A stretch of DNA of 64,000 bases from Stutzerimonas stutzeri (GTDB lineage: Bacteria; Pseudomonadota; Gammaproteobacteria; Pseudomonadales; Pseudomonadaceae), in contig NC_015740.1 in the NCBI RefSeq assembly GCF_000219605.1, forward strand, positions 1,426,001 through 1,490,000. The letters run 5' to 3'. How positions within the stretch are numbered: the stretch's first letter is position 1; every line of letters starts with the position of its first letter. Of the stretch, positions 39,545-48,964 are shown in pieces. The position numbers and the translations under genes were made by a program. Below the pieces are notes generated by a model, which was given only the letters and a program-made list of their open reading frames with translations, did not search any database and was not told where the DNA came from.

Positions 39545-40533
39545 ATCGACGCTGGTGGCTGTTGGGTGGCGCGCTGCTCGCAGCGGCTATGGTGCCGCTG
39601 TTGCTCGGCGGTACCGGCCTGTTCGAGCGGCTGCGCCATTTCCCTGGCAGCCTGTTGGTCACCATGCTCGCCATGGTGCTGGTCGGCTGGAATCTCAATG
39701 CGCTGCGCCTGCGCCTGCTGCTGGGGCGGCGCAAGCTGGGCCAGCGGCGTGCCTTCGGAATCGTGGTGGCGACCGAGTTCGCCATCTGTGCGACGCCTGG
39801 CGGTGCCGGCGGCCCGCTGACCTTGATGGCGCTGCTGATGCGCCAGGGCGTCGCGCCGGCCAAAGGCACCGCGACCTACGCCGTCGAGCAGCTGAGCGAT
39901 CTGCTGTTCTTCGCCTGTGCCCTGGTCGGCGTGCTGATCTATGCGCTGACTCATGCCCTGAGCACGCATATCGCCAGCCTGCTGGGCTTCAGTGCGGCCT
40001 TGCTGATCGGGGTGATGGTGCTGCTGGCGCTGCTTGGACGCTTCCACCACCAGGTCTTCCTGCTCAACGGCTGGCTGGTGACGCGGCTCGGCATGAAGGA
40101 AACGCGCAAGCGGCGGTGGGCGCGCAAGGTGCTGGGCTTTCGCAACGCGCTGGTGGACTGCTTCCGTCTGCCACGGCGAATCCTGCTTGCGGTTTTCGGG
40201 CTGACCACGCTGCACTGGCTGCTGCGCTTCAGCGTGCTCTACCTGACCCTCCAGGGGTTGGGAAGCGAACTGGCCTGGGCCTGGACCTTCCTCGTGCAAC
40301 TGCTCGCGCTCACCGCCGGCCAGGTCAGCCTGCTGCCCGGCGGTGCCGGCAGCGCCGAGCTGGCCTCGGCGGCGCTGCTGACGCCCATGGTGGGCAAGTC
40401 GACCACGGCCGCGGCGATCCTGATCTGGCGGTTCGTGACCTATTACTTCTACCTGATCGTCGGCGCACCGGTATTCCTGCAGCTGGCAGGGCGGCCGCTG
40501 TTGCGCCGGCTGATGCCGTCGCGGCATGCCTGA
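39541..40533 (+). CDS. Lysylphosphatidylglycerol synthase TM / flippase-like (UPF0104) membrane protein
   Basis: A 330-residue protein starting at ATG 39541, which overlaps the previous stop (ATGA). At least seven membrane helices are visible. Family features include EFAICATPGGAGGPLTLMALLM, YAVEQLSDLLFFACALVGVL, and the end LTAGQVSLLPGGAGSAELASAALL. The family (MprF-type flippase domain, YbhN) moves or accommodates lipids in the inner membrane. As third gene of the GT4/DUF2334 operon it probably flips or handles the glycolipid made there. Confidence 0.88.
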   Translation: MNRRWWLLGGALLAAAMVPLLLGGTGLFERLRHFPGSLLVTMLAMVLVGWNLNALRLRLLLGRRKLGQRRAFGIVVATEFAICATPGGAGGPLTLMALLMRQGVAPAKGTATYAVEQLSDLLFFACALVGVLIYALTHALSTHIASLLGFSAALLIGVMVLLALLGRFHHQVFLLNGWLVTRLGMKETRKRRWARKVLGFRNALVDCFRLPRRILLAVFGLTTLHWLLRFSVLYLTLQGLGSELAWAWTFLVQLLALTAGQVSLLPGGAGSAELASAALLTPMVGKSTTAAAILIWRFVTYYFYLIVGAPVFLQLAGRPLLRRLMPSRHA

Positions 40534-40620
40534 GCGGCTCTAGCCCGATGGCCGGGAGAAACTAACGCTTCGCTCGGGCGGTCCACCCTATGTCATCAAT
40601 GAAGAAGCGAGGATCACGCC

Positions 40621-40812
40621 ATGAGCAGTACCGAAGACAAGGTCAAGGGCAACACCAACGAAGCCGTAGGCAAGATCAAGCAGGGTGTGGGCGAAGCGAC
40701 CGACAACCAGCGTCTGAAAGGCGAGGGCCAGCGCCAGGAAGTCAAGGGCGAGGCTCAGCAGGTCAAGGGTGATGTCAAAGACACCCTGAAAAAGGGCATC
40801 GACAAGGCCTGA
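40621..40812 (+). CDS. CsbD family stress protein (63 aa)
   Basis: Starts ATG 40621. The sequence MSSTEDKVKGNTNEAVGKIKQGVGEATDNQRLKGEGQRQEVKGEAQQ is the CsbD repeat: alternating Lys/Glu-rich amphipathic segments with G.A.G repeats. Members accumulate under general stress or stationary phase. It has its own terminator and faces fdxA. Confidence 0.92.
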   Translation: MSSTEDKVKGNTNEAVGKIKQGVGEATDNQRLKGEGQRQEVKGEAQQVKGDVKDTLKKGIDKA

Positions 40813-40834
40813 ACGGCTTGCCCCACAAATGAAA

Positions 40835-40862
40835 ATGCCCGCATCGAGCGGGCATTTTTTTT
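40835..40862. terminator. Terminator between csbD and fdxA
   Basis: ATGCCCGC (40835-40842) pairs with GCGGGCAT (40848-40855) around ATCGA, with a run of T on the plus strand and A on the other side, so it can act in both directions for csbD and the convergent fdxA. Confidence 0.9.
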
Positions 40863-40878
40863 GAGCGGTGTTGCGCGA

Positions 40879-41202
40879 TCAGCGCTCCAGGTACTGCAGC
40901 TTGTCCTTCACGCCGTCCCACTCTTCGGCATCGGCCAGTGCATCCTTCTTCTCGGTGATGTTCGGCCAGACTTCCGCCAGATCCGCGTTCAGCTCGATGA
41001 ACTCCTGCTGGTCTTCCGGTACCTCGTCCTCGGAGAAGATCGCCTGGGCAGGGCACTCGGGCTCACAGAGGGCGCAGTCGATGCACTCGTCCGGGTGAAT
41101 CACCAGAAAGTTCGGGCCTTCGTAGAAGCAGTCCACCGGGCAGACTTCCACGCAATCGGTGTATTTGCACTTGATGCAGTTGTCGGTGACGACGAAGGTC
41201 AT
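40879..41202 (-). CDS. fdxA: Ferredoxin FdxA (7Fe type)
   Basis: A 107-residue ferredoxin. The first cluster motif is [17 protein letters not shown] and the second [12 protein letters not shown], matching the 3Fe-4S plus 4Fe-4S ferredoxins of Pseudomonas. The C-terminal extension ([23 protein letters not shown]) is typical of this group. It lies downstream of mutS on the same strand, as in other pseudomonads, where rpoS usually follows. Its redox partner is not evident here. Confidence 0.96.
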   Translation of the reverse strand: MTFVVTDNCIKCKYTDCVEVCPVDCFYEGPNFLVIHPDECIDCALCEPECPAQAIFSEDEVPEDQQEFIELNADLAEVWPNITEKKDALADAEEWDGVKDKLQYLER

Positions 41203-41323
41203 GTCTAGCTATCTCCTCAGGCGTGTCAGGTAGGCGTTACGGTGACGCCCCTGCGAGTAGGCGGCACAGGCAAATGCCGCTTATCAAAAAAATGCGCGCG
41301 ATTCTAGCAGCTTTCGCGGCGTA

Positions 41324-43903
41324 TCAAATGCGTGATTTCAAGCTGTATAGCAGCTCCAGCGCCTGGCGCGGCGTCACATCATCGGGATTGATCCGCCCCA
41401 ATTCCTCGAGCACCGGATGCGGCAGGCTGGCGAACAGGTCGCTCTGCATCGGCGGCGCTGGCTGGCCGGGTGCCATTCTCGGCGCTTCGTGGGGCAGGCT
41501 GGTGGTTTCCAGGCGCGACAGATGGTCGCGTGCACGCTGGATGACTTCGCCCGGCACGCCTGCCAGTTGCGCCACCGCCAGGCCGTAACTCTGGCTCGCC
41601 GGACCGGGTAGCACGTGGTGCAGGAAGACGATGCGCTCGTTGTGCTCGGTGGCCGAGAGGTGCACGTTGGCCACCACCGGCTCGCTTTCCGGCAGCACGG
41701 TCAGTTCGAAGTAGTGGGTGGCAAACAGCGTGAAGGCGCGCAGCCGGGCCAGCTGTTCGGCGGCGGCCCAGGCCAGCGACAGGCCATCGAAGGTGCTGGT
41801 ACCGCGGCCTACTTCGTCCATCAGGACCAGGCTGCGGTCGCTGGCGTTGTGCAGGATGTTGGCGGTTTCGCTCATTTCCACCATGAAGGTGGAGCGCCCG
41901 CCGGCGAGGTCGTCCGACGAGCCGATGCGGGTGAAGATACGGTCCACCAGCGAGAGCTCGCAGGCAGCCGCCGGGACAAAGCTGCCGATCTGCGCCAGCA
42001 GCACGATCAGCGCAGTCTGGCGCATGTAGGTGGACTTACCGCCCATGTTCGGCCCGGTGATGACCAGCATGCGGGTAGCGTCGTCGAGGGCGAGATCGTT
42101 GGCGACGAAAGGCGTCTCCAATACCTGCTCCACCACCGGGTGACGGCCCTGCTCGATGCGCAGGCAGGGTTGCTCGACGAAGCGCGGGCGGTTCAGATCG
42201 AGATTCAGCGCCCGCTCGGCGAGGTTGCTCAGCACGTCCAGTTCGGCCAGTGCGGCGGCGCTTTCCTGCAGCGGTGCCAGGTGGCCGATGAGCATTTCCA
42301 GCAGCTCGTCATAGAGCAGCTTTTCACGGGCCAGGGCACGGCTCTTGGCCGACAGCGCCTTGTCCTCGAACTCTTTGAGTTCCGGGGTGATGAAGCGCTC
42401 GGCGCCCTTGAGCGTCTGCCGGCGGATGTAGTCGGCCGGCGCCGATTCGGCCTGCTTGCTCGGCAGCTCGATGAAGTAGCCGTGGACGCGGTTGTAGCCG
42501 ACCTTGAGGTTGGCCAGCCCGGTGCGCGCTTTCTCGCGAGTCTCCAGATCCATCAGGTACTGGCCGGCGTTCTCGGAGAGCGACTGCAGCTCGTCCAGCT
42601 CGGCGTCGTAGCCGGTCTTGAGCACACCGCCGTCGCGAATCACCGCAGGCGGATTGTCGATGATGGCGCGCGCCAGCAGGTCGGCCAGTTCCGGGTAGGT
42701 GCCGATGCTTTTCGCCAGTCCGAGCAGATGCGGCGCCACCAGATCCTGCATGCCGGCCTGCAGCTGCGGTAACGCGGCGAGGGCGTCGCGCAGGCGCGCC
42801 AGATCGCGCGGGCGGGCGTTGCGCAGACCGATCCGGGCGAGGATGCGTTCCAGGTCGCCGATGTCCTTGAGCTGCGGCTGCAGCTGCTCGAAACGGTAGT
42901 GTTCGAGCAGGCAGGTGATCGAATCCTGGCGCGCTTCGAGAATCTCGCGGTTGCGCAGCGGGCGGTTCAGCCAGCGGGTCAGGAGCCGCGAGCCCATGGC
43001 GGTCTGGCAGCGATCCATGACCGATTGCAGCGTGTTGTCGCGGCCACCAGAAAGGTTGACGTCCAGCTCCAGATTGCGCCGACTGGCGCCGTCGAGGATC
43101 ACCGTGTCGTCGAGGCGCTCGTGGCGCAGGCTGCGCAGGTGGGGCAGGGCGGTGCGCTGGGTTTCCTTGGCGTAGGCGAGCAGGCAACCGGCGGCGCCGA
43201 TGGCCAGCGTCAGGTTCTCGCAGCCGAAGCCCTTGAGGTCTTGGGTGGAGAACTGCTGGCAGAGGCTCTTGAATGCCGAATCGCGATCAAAATCCCAGGG
43301 CGCGCGACGGCACACACCGCGGCGTTTCTCCAGCGGCAGGCCCTGCGGCCAATCGTCGGGGATCAGCAGCTCGGCCGGGCTCAAACGCTCCAGTTCCGCG
43401 AGCAGGGTTTCCCAGCCCTTGAGTTCCTGCACGCTGAAGCGGCCGCTGGCGATGTCCAGCACCGACAGACCGAACAGGCGCTCATCGCCGACTACTGCGG
43501 CCAGCAGGTTGTCGCGGCGCTCATCGAGTAGCGCTTCGTCGCTCACCGTACCGGGGGTGATGATGCGCACCACCTGGCGTTCCACCGGTCCCTTGCTGGC
43601 GGCCGGGTCGCCGATCTGCTCGCAGATCACCACCGACTCGCCAAGCTTCACCAGCCGCGCCAGATAACCCTCGGCGGAATGGAACGGAATGCCTGCCATC
43701 GGGATCGCCGTGCCCGCCGACTGCCCGCGTGCGGTCAGGGTGATGTCGAGCAGCGCGGCGGCTTTCTTGGCATCGTCGTAGAACAGCTCATAGAAGTCGC
43801 CCATGCGGTAGAACATCAGCTGGTCCGGATGCTCGCGCTTGAGTCTCCAATATTGCTGCATCATCGGCGTATGGGCGGAAAGGTCGGCGTTGGGCTTGGT
43901 CAT
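41324..43903 (-). CDS. mutS: DNA mismatch repair protein MutS
   Basis: An 859-residue MutS. The mismatch-reading motif is in [12 protein letters not shown] near residue 35. The ATPase domain holds Walker [14 protein letters not shown], the [14 protein letters not shown] strand, [16 protein letters not shown] (Walker B) and the helix-turn-helix at [11 protein letters not shown]. It binds mismatches and starts repair with MutL. The start at 43903 matches the family ([18 protein letters not shown]). The gene is complete. Confidence 0.97.
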   Translation of the reverse strand: MTKPNADLSAHTPMMQQYWRLKREHPDQLMFYRMGDFYELFYDDAKKAAALLDITLTARGQSAGTAIPMAGIPFHSAEGYLARLVKLGESVVICEQIGDPAASKGPVERQVVRIITPGTVSDEALLDERRDNLLAAVVGDERLFGLSVLDIASGRFSVQELKGWETLLAELERLSPAELLIPDDWPQGLPLEKRRGVCRRAPWDFDRDSAFKSLCQQFSTQDLKGFGCENLTLAIGAAGCLLAYAKETQRTALPHLRSLRHERLDDTVILDGASRRNLELDVNLSGGRDNTLQSVMDRCQTAMGSRLLTRWLNRPLRNREILEARQDSITCLLEHYRFEQLQPQLKDIGDLERILARIGLRNARPRDLARLRDALAALPQLQAGMQDLVAPHLLGLAKSIGTYPELADLLARAIIDNPPAVIRDGGVLKTGYDAELDELQSLSENAGQYLMDLETREKARTGLANLKVGYNRVHGYFIELPSKQAESAPADYIRRQTLKGAERFITPELKEFEDKALSAKSRALAREKLLYDELLEMLIGHLAPLQESAAALAELDVLSNLAERALNLDLNRPRFVEQPCLRIEQGRHPVVEQVLETPFVANDLALDDATRMLVITGPNMGGKSTYMRQTALIVLLAQIGSFVPAAACELSLVDRIFTRIGSSDDLAGGRSTFMVEMSETANILHNASDRSLVLMDEVGRGTSTFDGLSLAWAAAEQLARLRAFTLFATHYFELTVLPESEPVVANVHLSATEHNERIVFLHHVLPGPASQSYGLAVAQLAGVPGEVIQRARDHLSRLETTSLPHEAPRMAPGQPAPPMQSDLFASLPHPVLEELGRINPDDVTPRQALELLYSLKSRI

Positions 43904-44373
43904 CGGTTTGCGTGCGGTTCGTTGAGTGGCGGGTAAGGCTATCGGATGACGATGCGGTCGGATCGTCCGCAGCCAGGTTCCCGCGGGAAAGCCGGCAAGG
44001 TTAACACGGGCCGAGCGGCTCGACAGGTGACGACATGGGACAGTCTGAGCGACGTTCAGGTGTCATTTGTCGGGCCGGGCACAGAAGGCGTTGACAAGCG
44101 AACCGGAGCTGTTGGTAACTCTGGTCTGTCGACAGGTTGCCGGTGCGCTTCGGGCCTCGTGTACGCCGGGCCTGCGACTCCCTCGATCACGCAGTCGTGC
44201 AGGCCCCTCGGTGCCTGTCGCGGTAGCTTGCCTGATTATCGCTCGTGCTTCGCCGCCCTGTGGATTGCAGCCCCGGCCATCCCGCCTCGGCGAATGCCTG
44301 TTCTACCCCCTCGCGTCAGTTCTTCCTGCAGTAATGCTGGCGACCTCCCTTTCTGGTCAAGTGAGCAGCAGAC
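43904..44373. other. Gap between mutS and the acyltransferase gene
   Basis: About 470 bp with no supported gene. A TTGACA at 44091-44096 could be a -35 box but the matching -10 is poor. The mutS promoter and the acyltransferase promoter should both lie here. No repeat or insertion sequence end was seen. Confidence 0.4.
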
Positions 44374-45486
44374 ATGTCTCGACTACTCGGACTCGACGCC
44401 CTGCGCGGCGTTGCGGCGTTGTGCGTTGCCTATTCCCATCTGATCGCAAAAATGAAGCGTGACGGCCATTTCGATGGGCTGACCAGCGATCTGTTTCTTG
44501 TCAGCAAAACGGTACTGGATGTCGGCAAGACCAGCGTGCTGGTGCTGTTCGCGCTGAGCGGCTATTTCGTCGTTGCGGCGCTGTACAAGAGCCGCCATCG
44601 CTACGAACGGCCGATCGCGGCGTTCGTCTATCAGCGCTTCTTCAGGCTGTTTCCCCTGTACTGGCTATCGCTGCTTCTCGGCGTGATGTTTCCTTGGGAC
44701 GATCCGGCTCGGGTGTTCAGTCCGGCTGTCATCGCGATCAATGCGACGATGCTGCAAGGCTTCGTGTTTGTCGAAAACGTGATCGGTTTGTACTGGACGC
44801 TGCAGATAGAGCTGACCTTCTATGTGCTGTGCATTGTCATCTTCGCGCTGCGTCTGGGCGGCTCGGCCAAGCGCGATCTGCTGTTTCTGCTGGCCCAGTA
44901 CGTCTTTACCCTGCTGCTCGCGTTCCTGCGCTACAAGCTGGAAATGAAGCTGCCGGTGGCTCTGCCGCTGATGCTGAGTGTGTGTTTCCTCGGCGCATTG
45001 TGGAAGGCCACGGATAACGGTCGCGCACCCGATACCGGGCATTACGCGCGCATCGCAGTGGGCCTGTTCTACCTGTTTCTGTTGCCGATCTGCGTGCTGG
45101 CCTACTCGCGCGATACCGGTCTCGGGGAAACCTGGTATCGCTACTTCGTCAGCTATGCGGTGGGCGTTGCGGTCTTCATTGGCGCGACACGCATCAGCGG
45201 CAAAGGGCTGCGCTGGATCGCGCCGCTAGGTGGGATCGGCTATATCGTCTTCCTGTCTCATCCATCGGTATTCGCAATCGCCGAGCGACTGGGCTTCGGC
45301 GCTGGAGCGCTGGCCATTCCCGGCCCGCTCTACATCGCGGTGATGCTGTTACTGGTGACGCTGTTCGGCTTCTTCGTCAAGCGAACCCTGGCAGATCCCA
45401 TCCAGCGCTATGGTGATGCAGTGGTAAGCCGTCGCGGACGGAGCATCGGCGAGCGTGTCGTGCTGCCGGTTCGCCAGGATGCCTGA
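44374..45486 (+). CDS. Acyltransferase family 3 membrane protein (OafA-like)
   Basis: A 370-residue protein with about ten membrane helices. It starts GLDALRGVAALCVAYSHL, with the family Arg and the catalytic-type His (YSH). YQRFFRLFPLYWLSLLLG and IGLYWTLQIELTFYVLC are family motifs. Members acetylate or acylate polysaccharide, lipopolysaccharide or peptidoglycan sugars. The substrate is unknown. It sits between mutS and cinA/pncC, which are usually neighbours in pseudomonads, so the gene appears inserted. The ribosome site before ATG 44374 is weak. Confidence 0.85.
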   Translation: MSRLLGLDALRGVAALCVAYSHLIAKMKRDGHFDGLTSDLFLVSKTVLDVGKTSVLVLFALSGYFVVAALYKSRHRYERPIAAFVYQRFFRLFPLYWLSLLLGVMFPWDDPARVFSPAVIAINATMLQGFVFVENVIGLYWTLQIELTFYVLCIVIFALRLGGSAKRDLLFLLAQYVFTLLLAFLRYKLEMKLPVALPLMLSVCFLGALWKATDNGRAPDTGHYARIAVGLFYLFLLPICVLAYSRDTGLGETWYRYFVSYAVGVAVFIGATRISGKGLRWIAPLGGIGYIVFLSHPSVFAIAERLGFGAGALAIPGPLYIAVMLLLVTLFGFFVKRTLADPIQRYGDAVVSRRGRSIGERVVLPVRQDA

Positions 45487-45583
45487 TGGGCGACGCGTAA
45501 CTCGACCATTGGCCATCCGGATGGCTGAACTCGGGAGCCCGCTGGTGTAGGGTATCGGCCACTTTCCTTCGGCTGGAGCCCTG

Positions 45584-46081
45584 ATGAATCTCACCGAACT
45601 GGCGGCACAGCTGGGTGATGCGCTGCAACGACTGGGTGCGCAAGTCAGCACTGCGGAATCCTGCACCGGTGGTGGCATTGCCGAGGCCATCACCCGTATC
45701 GCCGGCAGCTCGGCCTGGTTCGAGGCCGGCTACATCACCTATTCCAATGCCCAGAAGACGCGCCAGCTCGGCGTACCGGCGGAGCTATTCGAGCAGGTCG
45801 GCGCGGTCAGTGCCGAAGTGGTGCAGGCCATGGCGCGAGGCGCGCAGCGCAACAGTGGTGCGCGCTTTGCGGTGGCTGTCAGCGGCATTGCCGGACCCGG
45901 CGGCGGCACGGCAGAAAAACCGGTTGGTACGGTCTGGATTGCCTGGGCAGATGATTCGCATCTGCAGGCCCAACGCTATCTATTCGCCGGTGATCGCCAG
46001 GCCGTACGTGAGCAGACGGTGGCGGCGGCGTTGCAAGGTTTGCTTGCGCTGGCGGTCGGAGAAAAACAGTTTCGGGGCTAG
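45584..46081 (+). CDS. pncC: Nicotinamide-nucleotide amidohydrolase (CinA C-terminal family)
   Basis: A 165-residue single-domain CinA family protein. Motifs include STAESCTGGGIAEAIT, AGSSAWFEAGYITYSNAQK, and VAVSGIAGPGGGTAEKPVGTVWIAW. Such proteins deamidate nicotinamide mononucleotide in NAD recycling. The gene precedes recA, the usual pseudomonad order, and is often called cinA. No N-terminal competence-type domain is present. Confidence 0.92.
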   Translation: MNLTELAAQLGDALQRLGAQVSTAESCTGGGIAEAITRIAGSSAWFEAGYITYSNAQKTRQLGVPAELFEQVGAVSAEVVQAMARGAQRNSGARFAVAVSGIAGPGGGTAEKPVGTVWIAWADDSHLQAQRYLFAGDRQAVREQTVAAALQGLLALAVGEKQFRG

Positions 46082-46108
46082 GCGAGTAAATTTGCCTATG
46101 TTCTAATA

Positions 46109-46124
46109 CTGGCTACTTATACAG
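46109..46124 (+). promoter_or_regulatory. LexA-like box upstream of recA
   Basis: CTG-GCTACTTATA-CAG has the CTG-N10-CAG form of LexA sites, and its right half (TATACAG) agrees with the consensus; the left half is poorer. It is 40 bp upstream of the recA start, where SOS repression would act. Confidence 0.75.
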
Positions 46125-46164
46125 TTGTTGTGGCCTCCGGCCCTCTTGATCAAGTGAGGATTTG

Positions 46165-47211
46165 ATGGACGAGAACAAGAAGCGCGCCCTGGCTGCAGCC
46201 CTGGGCCAGATCGAAAAGCAGTTCGGCAAGGGTGCAGTGATGCGCATGGGCGATCATGATCGCCAGGCCATTCCGGCCATTTCTACCGGCTCGCTGGGCC
46301 TGGATATCGCGCTTGGAATTGGCGGCCTGCCCAAGGGCCGTATCGTCGAGATCTACGGTCCGGAATCCTCCGGTAAGACCACCCTGACCCTGTCGGTAAT
46401 CGCTGAAGCGCAGAAGATGGGCGCCACCTGTGCCTTCGTCGACGCCGAACACGCGCTGGACCCGGACTACGCTGGCAAGCTGGGCGTGAACGTCGACGAC
46501 CTGCTGGTTTCGCAGCCTGATACCGGCGAGCAGGCGCTGGAAATCACCGACATGCTGGTGCGCTCCAACGCGGTGGATGTGATCATCGTCGACTCCGTGG
46601 CGGCGCTGGTGCCCAAGGCCGAAATCGAAGGCGAGATGGGCGATACGCACGTCGGCCTGCAGGCCCGTCTGATGTCTCAGGCGCTGCGCAAGATCACGGG
46701 CAATATCAAGAACGCCAACTGCCTGGTCATCTTCATCAACCAGATCCGCATGAAGATCGGCGTGATGTTCGGCAGCCCGGAAACCACCACCGGTGGTAAC
46801 GCGCTGAAGTTCTACGCCTCGGTTCGTCTGGATATTCGCCGTACCGGCGCGGTCAAGGAAGGCGACGAAGTGGTCGGCAGCGAAACCCGCGTCAAGGTAG
46901 TGAAGAACAAGGTGGCGCCGCCCTTCCGTCAGGCTGAGTTCCAGATCCTCTATGGCAAGGGCATCTACCGCAATGGCGAGGTCATCGATCTCGGCGTGCA
47001 GCAGGGCCTGGTCGAGAAATCTGGCGCCTGGTATGCCTACAAGGGCAACAAGATCGGTCAGGGCAAGGCCAATGCCGCCAAGTATCTGGAAGACAATCCG
47101 GAAATCGGTCGCGAAATCGAACAGCAGATCCGCGACAAGCTGCTGGTGGTTTCCGGCGGTAGCAGCAAGGCGAACGTGGTCAGCGAAGATCTGGTCGACG
47201 CCGATCTCTGA
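46165..47211 (+). CDS. recA: Recombinase RecA
   Basis: A 348-residue RecA beginning [30 protein letters not shown]. Walker A is GPESSGKT at about 66-73. [21 protein letters not shown] and the loop region [20 protein letters not shown] are canonical. ATG 46165 is preferred over the TTG before it because GAGGA fits and the family starts MDENK. It pairs homologous strands and activates LexA cleavage. A LexA box lies upstream, and recX follows six bases after the stop. Confidence 0.98.
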   Translation: MDENKKRALAAALGQIEKQFGKGAVMRMGDHDRQAIPAISTGSLGLDIALGIGGLPKGRIVEIYGPESSGKTTLTLSVIAEAQKMGATCAFVDAEHALDPDYAGKLGVNVDDLLVSQPDTGEQALEITDMLVRSNAVDVIIVDSVAALVPKAEIEGEMGDTHVGLQARLMSQALRKITGNIKNANCLVIFINQIRMKIGVMFGSPETTTGGNALKFYASVRLDIRRTGAVKEGDEVVGSETRVKVVKNKVAPPFRQAEFQILYGKGIYRNGEVIDLGVQQGLVEKSGAWYAYKGNKIGQGKANAAKYLEDNPEIGREIEQQIRDKLLVVSGGSSKANVVSEDLVDADL

Positions 47212-47216
47212 TCCCC

Positions 47217-47684
47217 ATGGCCGCCGTGCTCGATAACCCCGTCGCGGTGCGGCGGGCAGCCATGGACCTGCTGGCTCGCCGCGAACATGGTCGTGTCGAG
47301 CTGGCCCGCAAGTTGCGCCAGCGTGGCGCCCCGCCTGATCTGATCGAACAGGCTCTGGATCGCCTCTGCGAACAGGGCCTGCTGTCGGAATCCCGTTACC
47401 TCGAAAGTTTCGTCAGAAGCCGAGCCAACGCCGGCTATGGGCCGTTGCGCATCCGTGAAGAGCTTGCGCAGCGCGGATTGCCGCGCGCGGATATCGAGCA
47501 GGCGTTGCGCGACAGTGGCTTCGACTGGAGCGAGCAGCTGCGAGAGCTGTGGCAACGCAAGTTCGCCGGAAGCCTGCCGGCGGATGCGCGGGAGCGCGCC
47601 AAGCAGGGGCGCTTTCTCAGCTATCGCGGCTATCCGCTGGAGTTGATCAGCCGCCTGTTGCGAGGCAATGGTTCGGCTGATTGA
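47217..47684 (+). CDS. recX: Regulatory protein RecX
   Basis: A 155-residue protein with the RecX repeats: [66 protein letters not shown]. It limits RecA filament extension. It starts six bases after the recA stop and is surely co-transcribed. Confidence 0.95.
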   Translation: MAAVLDNPVAVRRAAMDLLARREHGRVELARKLRQRGAPPDLIEQALDRLCEQGLLSESRYLESFVRSRANAGYGPLRIREELAQRGLPRADIEQALRDSGFDWSEQLRELWQRKFAGSLPADARERAKQGRFLSYRGYPLELISRLLRGNGSAD

Positions 47685-47760
47685 TCGCTGGGTTCGAGCG
47701 CAGGCGTGCCTGATGCGGTTTCGCAGTTCGACAGAGCTGAGCCGTGGCGCTGGCGCGCCC

Positions 47761-48852
47761 TCAGTCCTCGTTGTCCAGCGGCCGCACCCAGTTGGCCGGT
47801 TCGTTGACGTAATCGGTGAGCTCGCGCAATCGACCATGGTTGCGGCCGTTGAATACGAAGCTCAAACGCGGCAGTCGCTGCAGTTCCGGTTCGTCCAGTT
47901 CGGACTCACAGCAGTTCTGCTGTTCGAACGAGCCTGTCAGGCACAGGTCGACGAATTCCTCGTTCAGGTATTCCATGGCCTGTTCGTTGAGCTTGTGGTT
48001 CAGGCGTAGAACGAAGCGATCCTTCAACCAGCGGCTGGAGTGGAAGTTGCGGTAGAAGTTGGCGATCTCCTTCGCCGCCTCGTTGGCATCATCCACCAGG
48101 CGCATCAGACGCATGTCGCTGGGCAGGATGTAGCGATTCTCTTCCAGCTGGCCGCGCATGAAGCGCAGTGCATCCTTCCAGTAAGTGCCACCGGGTTCGT
48201 CGAGCAGCACGACGGGCACCAGTGGGCTCTTGCCGGTCTGGATCAGTGTCAGCACTTCGAGTGCCTCGTCCAAGGTGCCGAACCCGCCAGGGCAGAGCAC
48301 CAGGGCATCCGCCTCCTTGATGAAGAACAGCTTGCGGACGAAGAAGAAGTGGAACGAGAGCAGGTTTTCGGTACCGCCAACCGTCGGGTTGGGGTGCTGC
48401 TCGAACGGCAGGGTGATGTTCAGGCCCAGGCTGTTGTCGCGACCGGCCCCTTCGTGGGCGGCCGCCATGATGCCGCCACCGGCACCGGTGATGACCATGA
48501 AGTTGTAGTGCGCAAGCGTGGAGCCCAGCTGACGCGCCAGGGCGTACAACGGATGTTCGACCGGTGTGCGCGCGGAACCGAATACCGTGACCTTGCGCCG
48601 GCGCTTGAACTGGTCGAGGCGGCTGAATGCATGCTCCATCTCGCGCATGGTCTGCAGCAGGATCTTGGCGTCCCAGCGGCTGCGATCGGCCTGCGCCATG
48701 CGTGTGACGGTCACCAGCATTTCCCGGTACAGCGGCAGGTTGGGACTGTTGGCCGGAACGACCATGGCCGCCAGCTCATCGATCTTGCTTTCCAGTTCGG
48801 CGCCGCTGGTTTGGAAGTGTCGCGACAGATAGTCATCCGGATCAAAGGACAT
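47761..48852 (-). CDS. LOG family protein (TIGR00730, Rossmann fold)
   Basis: A 363-residue protein with the LOG motif PGGFGTLDEALE, preceded by VITGAGGGIMAAAHEGAG. The family releases a base from nucleotide monophosphates (cytokinin-activating type in other organisms). The N-terminal 90 residues and the C-terminal 90 are outside the core; similar long forms occur beside recX in Pseudomonas. Substrate in this organism is not known. It converges with recX. Confidence 0.88.
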   Translation of the reverse strand: MSFDPDDYLSRHFQTSGAELESKIDELAAMVVPANSPNLPLYREMLVTVTRMAQADRSRWDAKILLQTMREMEHAFSRLDQFKRRRKVTVFGSARTPVEHPLYALARQLGSTLAHYNFMVITGAGGGIMAAAHEGAGRDNSLGLNITLPFEQHPNPTVGGTENLLSFHFFFVRKLFFIKEADALVLCPGGFGTLDEALEVLTLIQTGKSPLVPVVLLDEPGGTYWKDALRFMRGQLEENRYILPSDMRLMRLVDDANEAAKEIANFYRNFHSSRWLKDRFVLRLNHKLNEQAMEYLNEEFVDLCLTGSFEQQNCCESELDEPELQRLPRLSFVFNGRNHGRLRELTDYVNEPANWVRPLDNED

Positions 48853-48964
48853 ACAACATCTCCATGTATGGGCGTCGCGTTCAGGCTATAGGCTGCGGCC
48901 GGTGGGCTCAAGCATTGGCGGCCGCTGGTGGCCCGGGCGCGGAGGCTCGGGCCAGTCGTCCCGC

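Noticed and set aside
41343..41359. CTGTATAGCAGCTCCAG, resembling a LexA box
   Set aside because: The spacing between CTG and CAG is 11 rather than 10, and it lies inside the 3' end of mutS with no promoter role.
44067..44462. Arg/Pro/Ser-rich frame before the acyltransferase
   Set aside because: Composition is that of an out-of-frame GC-rich stretch, it overlaps the acyltransferase, and there is no ribosome site.
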